Shown piece after piece: positions 23,603-32,808 of a stretch of 38,461 nucleotides of DNA. Position 1 is the stretch's first letter. Each line of letters opens with the position of its first letter. This DNA comes from Lachnospiraceae bacterium. Lineage in GTDB: Bacteria > Bacillota > Clostridia > Lachnospirales > Lachnospiraceae. The stretch lies in contig JAFLTG010000021.1 of the NCBI GenBank assembly GCA_022510545.1, forward strand, positions 1-38,461, written 5' to 3'. Below the pieces are notes generated by a model that made no database searches, was not told the origin of the DNA, and was given only the letters and a program-made list of their open reading frames with translations. The position numbers and the translations under genes were made by a program.

Positions 23603-24840
23603 GGCTGGATTTAACAGATATGCTATATTCCCTATCCTTTGCATTGGACAAGGTAGAAACAGAGATACTCGGACTTGGTACAGGACATGGCAAACGTGTT
23701 GCCTGCCTTTCTTTTATGCTGGGAAAAGAAGCGGGATTTAGGGAAGAAGAATTGCGGGATTTTGTCGGTTGCTGTATCCTTCATGATAATGCGTTAACGG
23801 AGTTTATACATGAAGAATTGTTAAAAAGTTCTGATGCAAAAGATGTCTCAGATCTGCCTTCCGATATGATTAACATAGATTCTATGACAATGCAAAACCG
23901 TCATAGCATAATCGGAGAGCAGAATATAAAATTAATGCCGTTTCGCACAGATGTAAAAAATATTATTCTCTATCATCATGAGAACGCTGACGGAACAGGC
24001 GCAATGGGAAAAACGGCTTCTGAGACCGGACTGAAAGCCCAAATCCTGCATTTGGCTGATATGGTGGATATGACAACTGATATTACTACTCTGACAGAAA
24101 TTGAATTTGAGGACCTTTCCACATGGGTACAAAATAGGTCAGGAAAAATGTTTTCTGAAGCAGCAGTACAACTTTTCCAAAAAGCAGTGAACTTTGACAA
24201 AATAAGATACTTACAGGAAAAGGGTGAGCTCGCTTATTTGAATAAGGAATTACAAACAATAGTCTGCGATTATTCCGATGAAGAAATCCACAATATTGCC
24301 GGATTGTTTGCAAAAATTGTCGATTATAAATCCGAATTTACTCAGGCGCATTCCCTTGGGGTTGCGTCCAAAGCAGAGCAGATGGCACGTTACTATGGCT
24401 TTGAATCTGAAAAAGTAATTCGCTATTATTTTGCAGGCGCAATGCATGACATTGGCAAATTAGTTGTCTCAAATGATATTTTGGAAAAGCCGGGAAAGCT
24501 TACGTCTGATGAATATACGGAAATGAAAAACCATGCAAGTGCAACATATTACATTTTGAGCAAGGTAAAGGAAATACCGGATATTATAGAATGGTCTTCC
24601 AATCACCATGAAAAACTAAACGGTTTGGGATATCCAAGAGGTCTGTCAGCAGATAATTTAAGTTTCGAAGAACGATTGATGGCGTGTATTGATATTTACC
24701 AGGCATTAACGGAGAAACGTCCATATAAAGACGGAATGACACACGAAAAAACAATTTCAATTATGCTTGATATGGTGGATAAAGGTGAGATTGATGGAAA
24801 TATTGTGCGGGACATGGACAAGGTCATGAGTAATGTGTAA
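23599..24840 (+). CDS. Tandem HD domain protein with C-terminal HD-GYP phosphodiesterase
   Basis: A 413-residue cytoplasmic protein containing two HD-type halves. The C-terminal half (about 235-410) is a complete HD-GYP: HSLGVASKAEQ, H283-D284 in MHDIGKL, NHHEKLNGLG and G344-Y345-P346. HD-GYP enzymes hydrolyse cyclic dinucleotides, usually cyclic di-GMP. The N-terminal half keeps parts of the same plan (LH62-D63, and HHENADGTG near 126-134 in place of the GYP loop) and looks like a degenerate copy that may regulate or bind ligand. It overlaps yaaA by four bases. No receiver or membrane domain is attached, so the input signal is unclear. Confidence 0.88.
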   Translation: MRLDLTDMLYSLSFALDKVETEILGLGTGHGKRVACLSFMLGKEAGFREEELRDFVGCCILHDNALTEFIHEELLKSSDAKDVSDLPSDMINIDSMTMQNRHSIIGEQNIKLMPFRTDVKNIILYHHENADGTGAMGKTASETGLKAQILHLADMVDMTTDITTLTEIEFEDLSTWVQNRSGKMFSEAAVQLFQKAVNFDKIRYLQEKGELAYLNKELQTIVCDYSDEEIHNIAGLFAKIVDYKSEFTQAHSLGVASKAEQMARYYGFESEKVIRYYFAGAMHDIGKLVVSNDILEKPGKLTSDEYTEMKNHASATYYILSKVKEIPDIIEWSSNHHEKLNGLGYPRGLSADNLSFEERLMACIDIYQALTEKRPYKDGMTHEKTISIMLDMVDKGEIDGNIVRDMDKVMSNV

Positions 24841-24859
24841 CCTGAGTTAAAAACTATTA

Positions 24860-24942
24860 TGATGCAAAAATGATGCAAATTTGATGTGACTTCGATACAA
24901 AAATGATGATTTTATGATGCAGTGCTTGTGTAATCTTATAAT
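24860..24942 (+). promoter_or_regulatory. Six 11-bp direct repeats with promoter, copy A
   Basis: TGATG (once CGATA) begins at 24860, 24871, 24882, 24893, 24904 and 24915, exactly 11 bp apart; the full units are of the type TGATGCAAAAA. A weaker seventh (TTGTG) is at 24926. The -10 box TATAAT is at 24937-24942 and the last repeat covers the -35 position. Eleven-base spacing overlapping -35 is how OmpR/PhoB-type regulators activate. A near-identical copy lies at 32809. It drives the lipoprotein gene. Confidence 0.75.
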
Positions 24943-24982
24943 ATTAGTATTACATAAGAAGTTTTTGAGGAGGAAAATTTTA

Positions 24983-26287
24983 ATGAACATTTACGATTCG
25001 ATCAAGTCATGCGTTAAATTTGTTTTATTGTTTGTGCTTATTATCGTGGGCACAGCCTGTTCAGCCAATGAAGAACAGCAGTTGTCAGGTTCTTCTTTAG
25101 AAGATCAGGCAGATTTATATGAAGAAGATCCCGTAGACGCAAAAGATTCGATAAATATATCAACAGAAGATAATGTGGCAGAAAGTGTCGATATAGATAC
25201 CTTTATAAAGCTTCCGATCCGTGAAATATCTATAGACATTACAAACGACGGTACTGATGATATGGTAACTGTTTATCTGTTTGGTGATGCAGATGATGAT
25301 ATTTTAAAAGCAGAAGAACTGGTATCAAACGAAGCGCGTTCAATTCAGGTTGTTGTACAGGATGGTGTCACGGAAGAAATATTATATGACCGTACGTTTT
25401 CAGGCGCTCATGTTGGCGAAGGCCAGATGTCACTGGTAACGGACGGGGATGAATGGTACTTGCTTGAAAGCGCTTGTTATGAGCAGATGGGATATGCTGA
25501 TTATGCAGCAGAGGTTTTTAACTGGAAAGATGGGAAAAAAATCATTGTGGATGAATTCAATGTACAGTTTTTGTTTTCACTGGATGCGGTAACCCGTGAA
25601 TTTAGAAACGGTCAAGAGATTGTGTCGAGAGAGGATGTTATTCCAGATTTTAAAGAATTTATTGAAAATTGGAACGAGGATTCCAGACTCTTAGCAGCAT
25701 CAGATATTATGAATTCTGTAAATAATAAAAAAAGTGTCTTTGTCAGTACGGATAAAAAGGAATATACCATGGATGATTTCTATAAAACAATCTGGGAGCG
25801 TACTTTATCTAAATATACAACAGGCTATTTTGATGAGTTGATGGGGTATTCAGGATATTACATTTATATGTGGTCATTTCCTAATATCCATGGATTTTAT
25901 TTTTCGGATGAAGGCGAACTGCTGGCAGAAACCTGGGGCTCCGGTAAAGATGGCGACTTCATTATTGATCTGAATGGGGATGGCGTGTCGGAATTGTTGA
26001 GTAACCTTATGTGGACTGGGGATGGGGTCACGAAAACCGGTATTTATTATAAAAAGGGTTCTCAGATTCAGTTTGGCTATGCAGATGACATATTCGATGT
26101 TGAATATGATAATATAGGTGTTACTTCTGAATATTCTTATTATATCCCTGAAGAAAAAGTAGTTGAGATCTTTTACTGGCGTAGCGATAAAGATGATTTT
26201 GAAAGTAAAAAGTATCAGATAGATTTGGAAAAGATAGAGTTTTCGGAGTTTGAGCCTTCCTATGGTTACACTAATGGTTCCTATTAG
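24983..26287 (+). CDS. Secreted lipoprotein of unknown function
   Basis: A 434-residue protein with a lipoprotein-type signal: a basic start, a hydrophobic stretch (12-25) and C26 after VGTA. The mature part is acidic. Two segments resemble calcium-binding loops of FG-GAP/VCBS-type proteins: ITNDGTDDMV (about 93-102) and DLNGDGVSEL (about 330-339). I do not recognise the family. The ATG at 24983 is chosen because GAGGAGG precedes it and because upstream in-frame codons lie inside the promoter. Its promoter is shared in sequence with the amidase-deacetylase gene 8 kb away, so both are likely targets of the OmpR-type regulator encoded between them. Confidence 0.75.
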   Translation: MNIYDSIKSCVKFVLLFVLIIVGTACSANEEQQLSGSSLEDQADLYEEDPVDAKDSINISTEDNVAESVDIDTFIKLPIREISIDITNDGTDDMVTVYLFGDADDDILKAEELVSNEARSIQVVVQDGVTEEILYDRTFSGAHVGEGQMSLVTDGDEWYLLESACYEQMGYADYAAEVFNWKDGKKIIVDEFNVQFLFSLDAVTREFRNGQEIVSREDVIPDFKEFIENWNEDSRLLAASDIMNSVNNKKSVFVSTDKKEYTMDDFYKTIWERTLSKYTTGYFDELMGYSGYYIYMWSFPNIHGFYFSDEGELLAETWGSGKDGDFIIDLNGDGVSELLSNLMWTGDGVTKTGIYYKKGSQIQFGYADDIFDVEYDNIGVTSEYSYYIPEEKVVEIFYWRSDKDDFESKKYQIDLEKIEFSEFEPSYGYTNGSY

Positions 26288-26337
26288 GAAAAATTTTAAA
26301 ATATGAGTCTATAGCCTAAGATAAGGACATAAACATT

Positions 26338-27108
26338 ATGTTATTACTATTTGATTTAGATGGTACTCTTTTAAAAACAGATAAGACAATTTCATATAAA
26401 ACAATTGAGGCTATTGATAGATGTAAGGAGACAGGTCATTTAATAGGCATTTCAACAGCACGAAGCGAAAGCAATTCAGAAAAATTTCTTACACAGGTAA
26501 AACCTGATCTTATAATATCCAGTGGCGGCGCAATTGTGCGATTTCGAGGAAATATCATATATGAAGCAGGATTTACAAAAGAAGAAACCAAAAAGATTAT
26601 TGAAACTGCACTTTACATAGGCGGCGAGGAACGGGAAATTACAGTGGATACTATTGATGCCCACTATTGGAATTATAAAATATTACCGGCAGAGCAGGAT
26701 GCAAGCTGGGGAGAAACCGTTTATACGAATTATAAAAATTTTGCGTATTCCGCATTAAAAATATGTGTGCAGTTACCCAACGATTTCTATGCAGAGGAAA
26801 TCGCAAAGTCAGTTGATGATTGTAATCATATTCGATTTTCTGACGGAGAGTGGTATAAATTCAGTAAAGCACAGGCGACAAAGGGAATGGCATTAACAAA
26901 CATTATTAAAAAAATTAATTGTTCTCTTGAGGACATAACCGCATTTGGAGATGATTACTCAGATATTGGAATGCTGAAGATGTGCGGAAAAGGCATTGCA
27001 ATGGGAAATGCAATAGATGAAGTTAAAGAAATCGCCGACGAGGTTATTGGCACTAATGATGATGATGGAATATCGGAGTGGTTGGAGAAAAGAATATTAA
27101 ATGTGTAG
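26338..27108 (+). CDS. HAD-superfamily hydrolase (Cof type)
   Basis: A 256-residue HAD phosphatase of the Cof/IIB class. Motif I is FD6LD8GTLL with nucleophile D6, the second motif lies in GISTAR, and motif IV is AFGDDYSDIGML near the C-terminus, followed by the typical MGNAIDEVKEIADEV. Cof enzymes dephosphorylate sugar phosphates, flavin and pyridoxal phosphates; the substrate is not predictable. It is 50 bases behind the lipoprotein gene. A second, different Cof-type gene lies at 27666. Confidence 0.93.
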   Translation: MLLLFDLDGTLLKTDKTISYKTIEAIDRCKETGHLIGISTARSESNSEKFLTQVKPDLIISSGGAIVRFRGNIIYEAGFTKEETKKIIETALYIGGEEREITVDTIDAHYWNYKILPAEQDASWGETVYTNYKNFAYSALKICVQLPNDFYAEEIAKSVDDCNHIRFSDGEWYKFSKAQATKGMALTNIIKKINCSLEDITAFGDDYSDIGMLKMCGKGIAMGNAIDEVKEIADEVIGTNDDDGISEWLEKRILNV

Positions 27109-27138
27109 TGAATATAAGAATTGGAGTGTAAATAAATT

Positions 27139-27573
27139 ATGATTCGTGAAATTACAGAAAAAGATTTTGAGGGATTAATGCAACTGTATATGCAGTTGCA
27201 CAATAACCTTATGCCGGAACAAACAGAAGAAATTATGTCTATATGGAATAAAATATTAAATGATAAAGACCATCATATTATCGTGGCTGAGGAAGACGGA
27301 AAAATTGTTTCGTCATGTGTATGCGTAATCATACCGAATTTAACACATAATCAACAACCCTATGCATTTATAGAGAACGTAATTACAGATGAAAATTATC
27401 GTGGCAAGGGACTTGCAACAGCCTGCCTTGATTATGCAAAGAAAATAGCAGAAGATGAGAACTGTTATAAACTTATGCTGCTTACCGGCTCCAAGAAAGA
27501 TAGCACATTAAATTTTTACAGACAAGCCGGTTATAACAGTGAGGATAAGACTGCATTTATACAGTGGATATGA
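27139..27573 (+). CDS. GNAT-family N-acetyltransferase
   Basis: A 144-residue GNAT protein. It transfers an acetyl group from acetyl-CoA to an amine. The acetyl-CoA pyrophosphate loop is NYRGKGLATACLDYAKK (about residues 86-102), preceded by the AFIENVITDE strand and followed by FYRQAGY near the C-terminus. The substrate is unknown. It is packed between two HAD genes in the same direction. Confidence 0.92.
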   Translation: MIREITEKDFEGLMQLYMQLHNNLMPEQTEEIMSIWNKILNDKDHHIIVAEEDGKIVSSCVCVIIPNLTHNQQPYAFIENVITDENYRGKGLATACLDYAKKIAEDENCYKLMLLTGSKKDSTLNFYRQAGYNSEDKTAFIQWI

Positions 27574-27665
27574 TGTTTTAGGATACAAAACAATACGCTA
27601 TCTTATGATGTAGATAATAAATGGAACAAAAATGCATAGAGTGATTATACAGAAGGCGATAAATT

Positions 27666-28493
27666 ATGAACCGAAACAAAACCCTATATGTAACAGATTT
27701 AGACGGAACACTGCTCAATACAAAAGACACAATCAATCCTAAAAGCATCCAAATAATTAATGAGCTTGTGGCAGGTGGAATGTTATTTACATATGCAACC
27801 GCCAGGTCATTGGTTTCTGCAACTGTAGTAACAGAAGGACTAACCACAGACATCCCGGTCATTGCATATAATGGTGCATTAATTATACATCCAAAAACAG
27901 GAGAAGTTTTATCATCCTTATCTTTTACAAAAGAAGAAGCAGAATTTGTCCAAAAAAATCTCGAACATCACCATATCAGTCCCTTAGTATATTCCTACAT
28001 AGAACAGATTGAAAAAGTATCATGGAACACAACGAAAGAGAACGAAGGTATTAAAAGATATCTTTCCAAGCGCAAAGGCGATAAGAGACGCAGGCCATTA
28101 GCAAATGAGGCAGGTTTGTATGATGGTGATGCATTTTATTACAGCTGCATCGGTGAAAAAGAAGAGTTGATTCCCATATACAATATTTTCTCAAAAGATG
28201 ACAGATTCAGATGTACGCTCCAGCAGGAAATATATCAGTCTGAATACTGGTGTGAAATCATGCCCAAGAAAGCAAGCAAAGCTGAAGCAATTAAGACCAT
28301 GAAGGAATTATGGAAATGTGACAGAGTAGTCTCATTTGGAGATGCCATTAACGATATTCCGATGTTTGAAATATCAGATGAATGCTATGCAGTAGAAAAT
28401 GCCGTGCCGGAATTAAAGGAACTGGCAACAGGAGTTGTTGAAAGCAATGACAATGATGGTGTAGCAAAGTGGTTGTTACAAAATGTAAATTGA
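27666..28493 (+). CDS. HAD-superfamily hydrolase (Cof type)
   Basis: A 275-residue Cof-type HAD phosphatase: TD11LD13GTLL (nucleophile D11), a TYATARSL motif II region, and a FGDAINDIPMF motif IV followed by AVENAVPELKELAT. The cap region (about 85-190) is different from that of the upstream Cof protein, so this is not a recent duplicate and the substrate probably differs. Its last codons overlap the promoter of the next gene (28490-28517). Confidence 0.93.
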   Translation: MNRNKTLYVTDLDGTLLNTKDTINPKSIQIINELVAGGMLFTYATARSLVSATVVTEGLTTDIPVIAYNGALIIHPKTGEVLSSLSFTKEEAEFVQKNLEHHHISPLVYSYIEQIEKVSWNTTKENEGIKRYLSKRKGDKRRRPLANEAGLYDGDAFYYSCIGEKEELIPIYNIFSKDDRFRCTLQQEIYQSEYWCEIMPKKASKAEAIKTMKELWKCDRVVSFGDAINDIPMFEISDECYAVENAVPELKELATGVVESNDNDGVAKWLLQNVN

Positions 28494-28517
28494 ATTTTTA
28501 TGTGTTTGTGCTAAAAT
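28490..28517 (+). promoter_or_regulatory. Promoter of the secreted protein/two-component operon
   Basis: -35 TTGAAT (28490-28495), 16-bp spacer, -10 TAAAAT (28512-28517), overlapping the stop codon of the upstream HAD gene. No TGATG repeats are present, so this promoter seems independent of the 11-bp repeat control. Confidence 0.55.
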
Positions 28518-28542
28518 AGTAACAGCAAGAGGAGGAGATAAA

Positions 28543-29778
28543 TTGAATCAATCATTAATTATAAAAAATATAAAATCAATCTCTCTTATGCTGTTTGTAA
28601 TCGGCGTTATGTTTGTGTTGCATGCAAGTGACAATACTACGAATATAATTGTAAATGCATCTGAATATGATCAAAGTGTCAATTCTGTTCAAAGTGCAGA
28701 TTCTAATCAAAACACTGATTCTAATCAAACCACCGACTCAGTCCAACCATCCAATAACGATAATGTCCGCATCGAATATAATGAGTACCTTCAACGTCTT
28801 GACTCCATAACATCAATCACGGATATTTCAACGAACGGTTTTAGAATTATTTCAAATCAGATTTTTCCCATAGAATTGGCAAGATATGGCGAAGTGTCAC
28901 TTATTCCCGCATTTGAAAGAAAATACAACCGCTTGGCGCTCTTTTTTGCAGATGAAAATGAGAAAGTTATCTACAAAACGGAACAGCTTGAAGCCAACCA
29001 TCGTGTGGCAGGGCAGATGAAACAGCCGGCCTGTGATATTGCGGCGGTCTCATTCCGAGATCTGGACCAGGACGGACGCATGGACATCATACTGATTACT
29101 GCCTGTGCTGATGAAAGCGGATACTATGGCGGAGCAACTTATAAGCTGGGTGATGTACTTTTTCAAAAAAAGAATGACACCGGTTTTTACCGCGACTATC
29201 GTATTGCCGATAAAATAAACCGGTTCGGAATGAGCAAAAGTGCTGAAATGATAACCGCATTTGTAAGGGATGACCGTTCTACCGAATTTTTATATACGGC
29301 CACTACCCTGAGAGAACTGCAGTCGCATGGTTTGTATATTATTACCGACCAATGCTATTTCAGAGATTTTGAAAAACTTGGCAGACTGCAGGTAGTGCCG
29401 GGAACATATCGCATATCTAACTATGATGTTTTTATGATTTTCCTTGTTAATGAACAGGGTAATATTGTATCCAGCTTACAGCCTATGGGTGACTATGATA
29501 ATCTTTATGCATTAAAGGGCATTCAGTGCCGCGACATTGACGGTGATAGTTTAAAAGATATTGTGATACTGGCAAGATACAGTTATGAAGGTGAAGAAGG
29601 TCAACTTGTGGTTGAAAGCGATTACTCGATTTACTATCAGAGAACCGGAGGATTTTCAGCTGACACCGATATAAAAAATGTATATAAATGCGGTGATGAT
29701 GATACCATGGAACTGCTGGTAGAAAAAGCCCGCGCTTATTGGGGCTGGCAGTCCACGAGCGAAGTTAGCCAAAACTAA
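28543..29778 (+). CDS. Secreted or membrane-anchored protein with Ca-binding-like loops
   Basis: A 411-residue protein starting with TTG at 28543, supported by GAGGAGG just upstream; no suitable ATG lies closer. A hydrophobic signal/anchor (about 10-35) is followed by a Ser/Asn/Gln/Asp-rich linker (45-75) encoded by 18-bp tandem repeats. The outer domain carries two acid-rich loops, DLDQDGRMDI (near 172) and DIDGDSLKDI (near 332), resembling calcium loops of FG-GAP/VCBS-type domains. A similar loop occurs in the lipoprotein at 24983. It directly precedes the OmpR-type regulator and kinase, so it may be an outer sensor component or a target. Family not recognised. Confidence 0.7.
   Translation: MNQSLIIKNIKSISLMLFVIGVMFVLHASDNTTNIIVNASEYDQSVNSVQSADSNQNTDSNQTTDSVQPSNNDNVRIEYNEYLQRLDSITSITDISTNGFRIISNQIFPIELARYGEVSLIPAFERKYNRLALFFADENEKVIYKTEQLEANHRVAGQMKQPACDIAAVSFRDLDQDGRMDIILITACADESGYYGGATYKLGDVLFQKKNDTGFYRDYRIADKINRFGMSKSAEMITAFVRDDRSTEFLYTATTLRELQSHGLYIITDQCYFRDFEKLGRLQVVPGTYRISNYDVFMIFLVNEQGNIVSSLQPMGDYDNLYALKGIQCRDIDGDSLKDIVILARYSYEGEEGQLVVESDYSIYYQRTGGFSADTDIKNVYKCGDDDTMELLVEKARAYWGWQSTSEVSQN
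28699..28752 (+). repeat. 18-bp coding tandem repeat in the linker
   Basis: Units starting GATTCTAATCAA at 28699 and 28717 and a diverged third (GACTCAGTCCAA) at 28735 encode DSNQNT-like hexapeptides. The linker could vary in length by slippage. Confidence 0.7.
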
Positions 29779-29820
29779 CCAAACACAGATTCATACAGAG
29801 AAAGGAACGCATATACTAGG

Positions 29821-30474
29821 ATGATTAATATACTTATTGTAGATGATGAAAAGCCGATTTGCGACTTGATAGATTTAAACCTGTCCTCGGCAGGTTATAG
29901 TTGTACTTCTGTACAGGATGGCTTAGAGGCAATAGATAAAATAGAGCAGGACACCTATGATTTAATCCTTCTCGATATCATGCTTCCCGGAGCGGATGGC
30001 TATGACATAATGGAATATATTCGCCCTCTTGGAGTACCGGTTATTTTTATAACAGCAAAGCATGAGGTGAAGGACAGGGTAAAAGGGTTAAAACTTGGAG
30101 CAGATGATTATCTGGTGAAACCTTTTGATGTGGTTGAACTGGTTGCGCGGGTAGAGGCAGTGCTTAGGCGCTATAATAAAGCTGAACAGAAACTGACTGC
30201 CGGGGATGTAACGGTTGATGTGGAAGCTCACAGAGTCACCAAAGCAGGTAGACCGATAGAGCTTACCAATAAAGAGTTTGGACTTCTTGTGCTTTTTATT
30301 AAAAATATAAATGTGGCATTGTTTAGAGAAACCCTGTATGAAAAAGTCTGGGAGGAAGAATATTTCGGTGACAGCCGGACTCTGGATTTGCATGTACAGC
30401 GTTTGCGTAGAAAACTTGGCTGGGAACATAATCTTGTGGCGGTATATAAAGTCGGCTATCGTTTGGAAGTATAA
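29821..30474 (+). CDS. OmpR-family response regulator
   Basis: A 217-residue regulator. Receiver domain: D8-D9, phosphoacceptor D52 (LILLDIMLPG), T79 and K100 (YLVKPF). The C-terminal winged helix (about 125-217) has ELTNKEFGLL and the recognition-helix region SRTLDLHVQRLRRKLG. Proteins of this class bind direct repeats with 11-bp phase, which is the spacing of the repeats at 24860 and 32809. It precedes the kinase gene by 65 bases. There is no copy of those repeats in front of its own gene, so autoregulation through them is not evident. Confidence 0.95.
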   Translation: MINILIVDDEKPICDLIDLNLSSAGYSCTSVQDGLEAIDKIEQDTYDLILLDIMLPGADGYDIMEYIRPLGVPVIFITAKHEVKDRVKGLKLGADDYLVKPFDVVELVARVEAVLRRYNKAEQKLTAGDVTVDVEAHRVTKAGRPIELTNKEFGLLVLFIKNINVALFRETLYEKVWEEEYFGDSRTLDLHVQRLRRKLGWEHNLVAVYKVGYRLEV

Positions 30475-30494
30475 ATGTTGAGATATACAAACGT

Positions 30495-30520
30495 TAAAAC
30501 GCCTAAGCGCATTCGTTTTA
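30495..30520 (+). other. Small hairpin between regulator and kinase genes
   Basis: TAAAACG and CGTTTTA arms (7 bp) with a 12-base loop in the 65-base gap. No T-run of terminator quality follows, so it may only adjust mRNA processing or the expression ratio. Confidence 0.4.
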
Positions 30521-30539
30521 GCGACTAAGAGGTATAACG

Positions 30540-31985
30540 ATGAAATTTTCTTTTAAAATCCTGCTGAGCATGATTATCGTAATGGCACTTTCCCTGGGCT
30601 TCAGCGGATACTATTTTGTAAATTATGTATTTGAGACTTCGCTGGAAAGAGAAGTGGGACAGGCACTGGACGAGAACAGTATCTTAAGCTTTGCGTTTGA
30701 AACTGCTGCGCTCAGCGTTCCTGCCAAGTACAGTGTAATGCCCGATACAACCGTGGAGGAAATTGCCTCTAATCTGGAAAAGAGCGGTCAGGGCAGCGGA
30801 AGACTGCTTCGCATTTCCGGTGAGGAGAAAAATATTCTGTATGCCAGTGACGGTTTTGACATTAACGATGAGCTGCTTGCACAGACTGATGAAAGTGTAA
30901 AAACTTATCAGGTAGTACAGTCGGAAGATAAATATTACATACATACAGGTACTGCGGTAACCGCATTAAACAGGGTGTTGTATCTGGAGACTATGAGGGA
31001 TGTATCGGATGTCTTCAGAGAACGTACTATGGGATTTTCTCTGTACCGCAGAGTAATGTTTATTATGTTGGTTGCCGGTACGGTGATAATGCATTTTATT
31101 TCTTCATTCTTGACTAAGCCTGTCCGTCTTTTAACTAAGGCTACAAAACGTATGTCGGCGGGAGATTATTCCTACCGTGCAAAGCAGGTTAGTCAAGACG
31201 AACTCGGACAGCTGACCAGTGACTTTAACAGTATGGCAGAAACTCTTGAGCAGAATATTGAAAAACTTGAGGAAGAAATTAAGGCAAGAGAAGAGTTTAT
31301 GGGTGATTTTGCGCATGAGCTTAAAACCCCTTTGACCGCTATAATAGGATATGCGGATATGCTCCGCTCTCATAAACTGGATGAGGAACAGAGCCTTATG
31401 TCTGCAAACTATATTTATACCGAGGGAAAGCGTCTTGAAGCAATGTCTTTTCGTCTGCTTGACATTATTGTTGCCGGCAAAAAAGAAGCGCATTTACAGA
31501 CCACTTCCGTTGAAGCATTCTTTGAGTATCTGAAAGATATGTATACCGCAAACCCTGATATGAAATTTTCTTTCCAATATGAGCAGGGTGAAGTTACTGT
31601 CGAGGTAAATTTGATTAAGACAGTTCTTGTTAACCTTATTGATAATGCATGTAAAGCATCGGAAAAAGGTTCTAAGATTGAAGTAAACGGATATTCACTT
31701 GAAGAAGGTTATCGCTTTTCGGTCAAAGATTATGGTATCGGTATTCCAGAGGAGGAACAACGCAAGATAACCAAAGCATTCTATATGGTGGACAAGTCCC
31801 GTGCAAGAAGCCATAACGGTGCAGGCCTTGGACTTGCACTGTGCGTGGAAATACTTAAGATACATGACAGCGAACTCGAAATAGAGAGTGAGACAGGAAA
31901 GGGTTCCTGTTTCAGCTTCGTTATAAAGAATGATGCACAGCAGGATAGTATAAGTGAAAAGGAGGAAACAAAAGATGAAGTTTGA
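30540..31985 (+). CDS. HAMP-domain sensor histidine kinase
   Basis: A 481-residue kinase. It has a membrane segment at about 8-28, an extracytoplasmic sensing region (about 30-165), a second membrane segment (166-188), a HAMP linker (about 190-240), the HisKA helix with H259 in DFAHELKTPLTAIIGY, and an ATPase domain with NLIDNACKA, DYGIGIP and GAGLGLAL. It surely phosphorylates the regulator encoded just before it. Its last 11 bases overlap the start of the next gene. The sensing region contains no named domain I recognise. Confidence 0.95.
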   Translation: MKFSFKILLSMIIVMALSLGFSGYYFVNYVFETSLEREVGQALDENSILSFAFETAALSVPAKYSVMPDTTVEEIASNLEKSGQGSGRLLRISGEEKNILYASDGFDINDELLAQTDESVKTYQVVQSEDKYYIHTGTAVTALNRVLYLETMRDVSDVFRERTMGFSLYRRVMFIMLVAGTVIMHFISSFLTKPVRLLTKATKRMSAGDYSYRAKQVSQDELGQLTSDFNSMAETLEQNIEKLEEEIKAREEFMGDFAHELKTPLTAIIGYADMLRSHKLDEEQSLMSANYIYTEGKRLEAMSFRLLDIIVAGKKEAHLQTTSVEAFFEYLKDMYTANPDMKFSFQYEQGEVTVEVNLIKTVLVNLIDNACKASEKGSKIEVNGYSLEEGYRFSVKDYGIGIPEEEQRKITKAFYMVDKSRARSHNGAGLGLALCVEILKIHDSELEIESETGKGSCFSFVIKNDAQQDSISEKEETKDEV

Positions 31986-32799
31986 TAAAAGAGTAATAAT
32001 CTTTCTTCTTTTTGCGGTCTTTTCACTTATCATATCCATCTGGGGACCTGAAGCGTTAGCCAGATATCAGGACCGGGGAACGCTGAATAAAATCCAGGCA
32101 CAGACTGTCGAAACGGCAGGAGAGGGCTACAGCTATAAGCTTAATGCAAATGAAAAACTTTATATACTTTCCAGATGCTTAAGCTCACAGACATTTCCGG
32201 AAACTGAACAGAATGCAATGACTCATACGGACGATTCCGTGATGTATCAGGATTTGGAAGGCTCCTATGCTTTTATCGCAAACTACAGAAGTCCTTCTGA
32301 ACAGGAAATAACTAATGAGCAGATATATGAAACCTGTAACAACGGGATTGAATTTTTAAAAGAAGCAGGAATACTGCCACAAGAAGTAAAAGAGGTTGCA
32401 CCCGCTTCATATGAAGCCACTCTCTATTCCGCTATTGATATTCTGGAACCCAGAAATAATATAGCTGTCTGGAAGCTCAGCCTGTCCAACAGCCATGTCA
32501 ATGCCGACAAGGGGAACCGTCTTATGGATGCCTATATAGGCGCTGAGGATGGAAAAATATATGAATTTTATGCCAGAACTTCGCTTGTGTGGGAAGATAT
32601 TGATACGGATGCAATGGTGGAAGCCTGGAGCCAATACATGGGTCTTGGAACTCCGACTCCATACGAATCGGATAATCCGCTGCTTGAAACCACACCATAT
32701 TTTAAAAAGTATGTCTTTTCAGGTATGGGTGAAGGAAGGACGATAGTGACGGTTGGATTTTATGAAGGTATAAATGAATTGTTTATCAAAATTTCGTAA
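31975..32799 (+). CDS. Membrane-anchored extracytoplasmic protein of the two-component operon
   Basis: A 274-residue protein with one N-terminal membrane helix (residues 7-25) and an outer domain of about 245 residues. The strand pattern NIAVWKLSL...LMDAYIGAEDGKIYEFYAR resembles secreted domains such as those of YycH/YycI or PepSY proteins that bind and restrain sensor kinases; this is resemblance, not a firm match. The ATG at 31975 follows GGAGG at 31961-31965 and overlaps the kinase gene by 11 bases, so expression is coupled. The likely role is modulation of the kinase. The 11-bp repeats begin ten bases after its stop. Confidence 0.65.
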   Translation: MKFDKRVIIFLLFAVFSLIISIWGPEALARYQDRGTLNKIQAQTVETAGEGYSYKLNANEKLYILSRCLSSQTFPETEQNAMTHTDDSVMYQDLEGSYAFIANYRSPSEQEITNEQIYETCNNGIEFLKEAGILPQEVKEVAPASYEATLYSAIDILEPRNNIAVWKLSLSNSHVNADKGNRLMDAYIGAEDGKIYEFYARTSLVWEDIDTDAMVEAWSQYMGLGTPTPYESDNPLLETTPYFKKYVFSGMGEGRTIVTVGFYEGINELFIKIS

Positions 32800-32808
32800 A
32801 AAAATAAA

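Noticed and set aside
24860-24930. The TGATG arrays as a CRISPR array or plasmid-type iterons
   Set aside because: Units are 11 bp with no spacers, are joined to a -10 box, and no rep or cas gene is present; regulator sites explain them better.
24914-24982. Longer N-terminus for the lipoprotein
   Set aside because: It would begin inside the 11-bp repeats and before the -10 box; the ATG at 24983 has GAGGAGG and a proper signal peptide.
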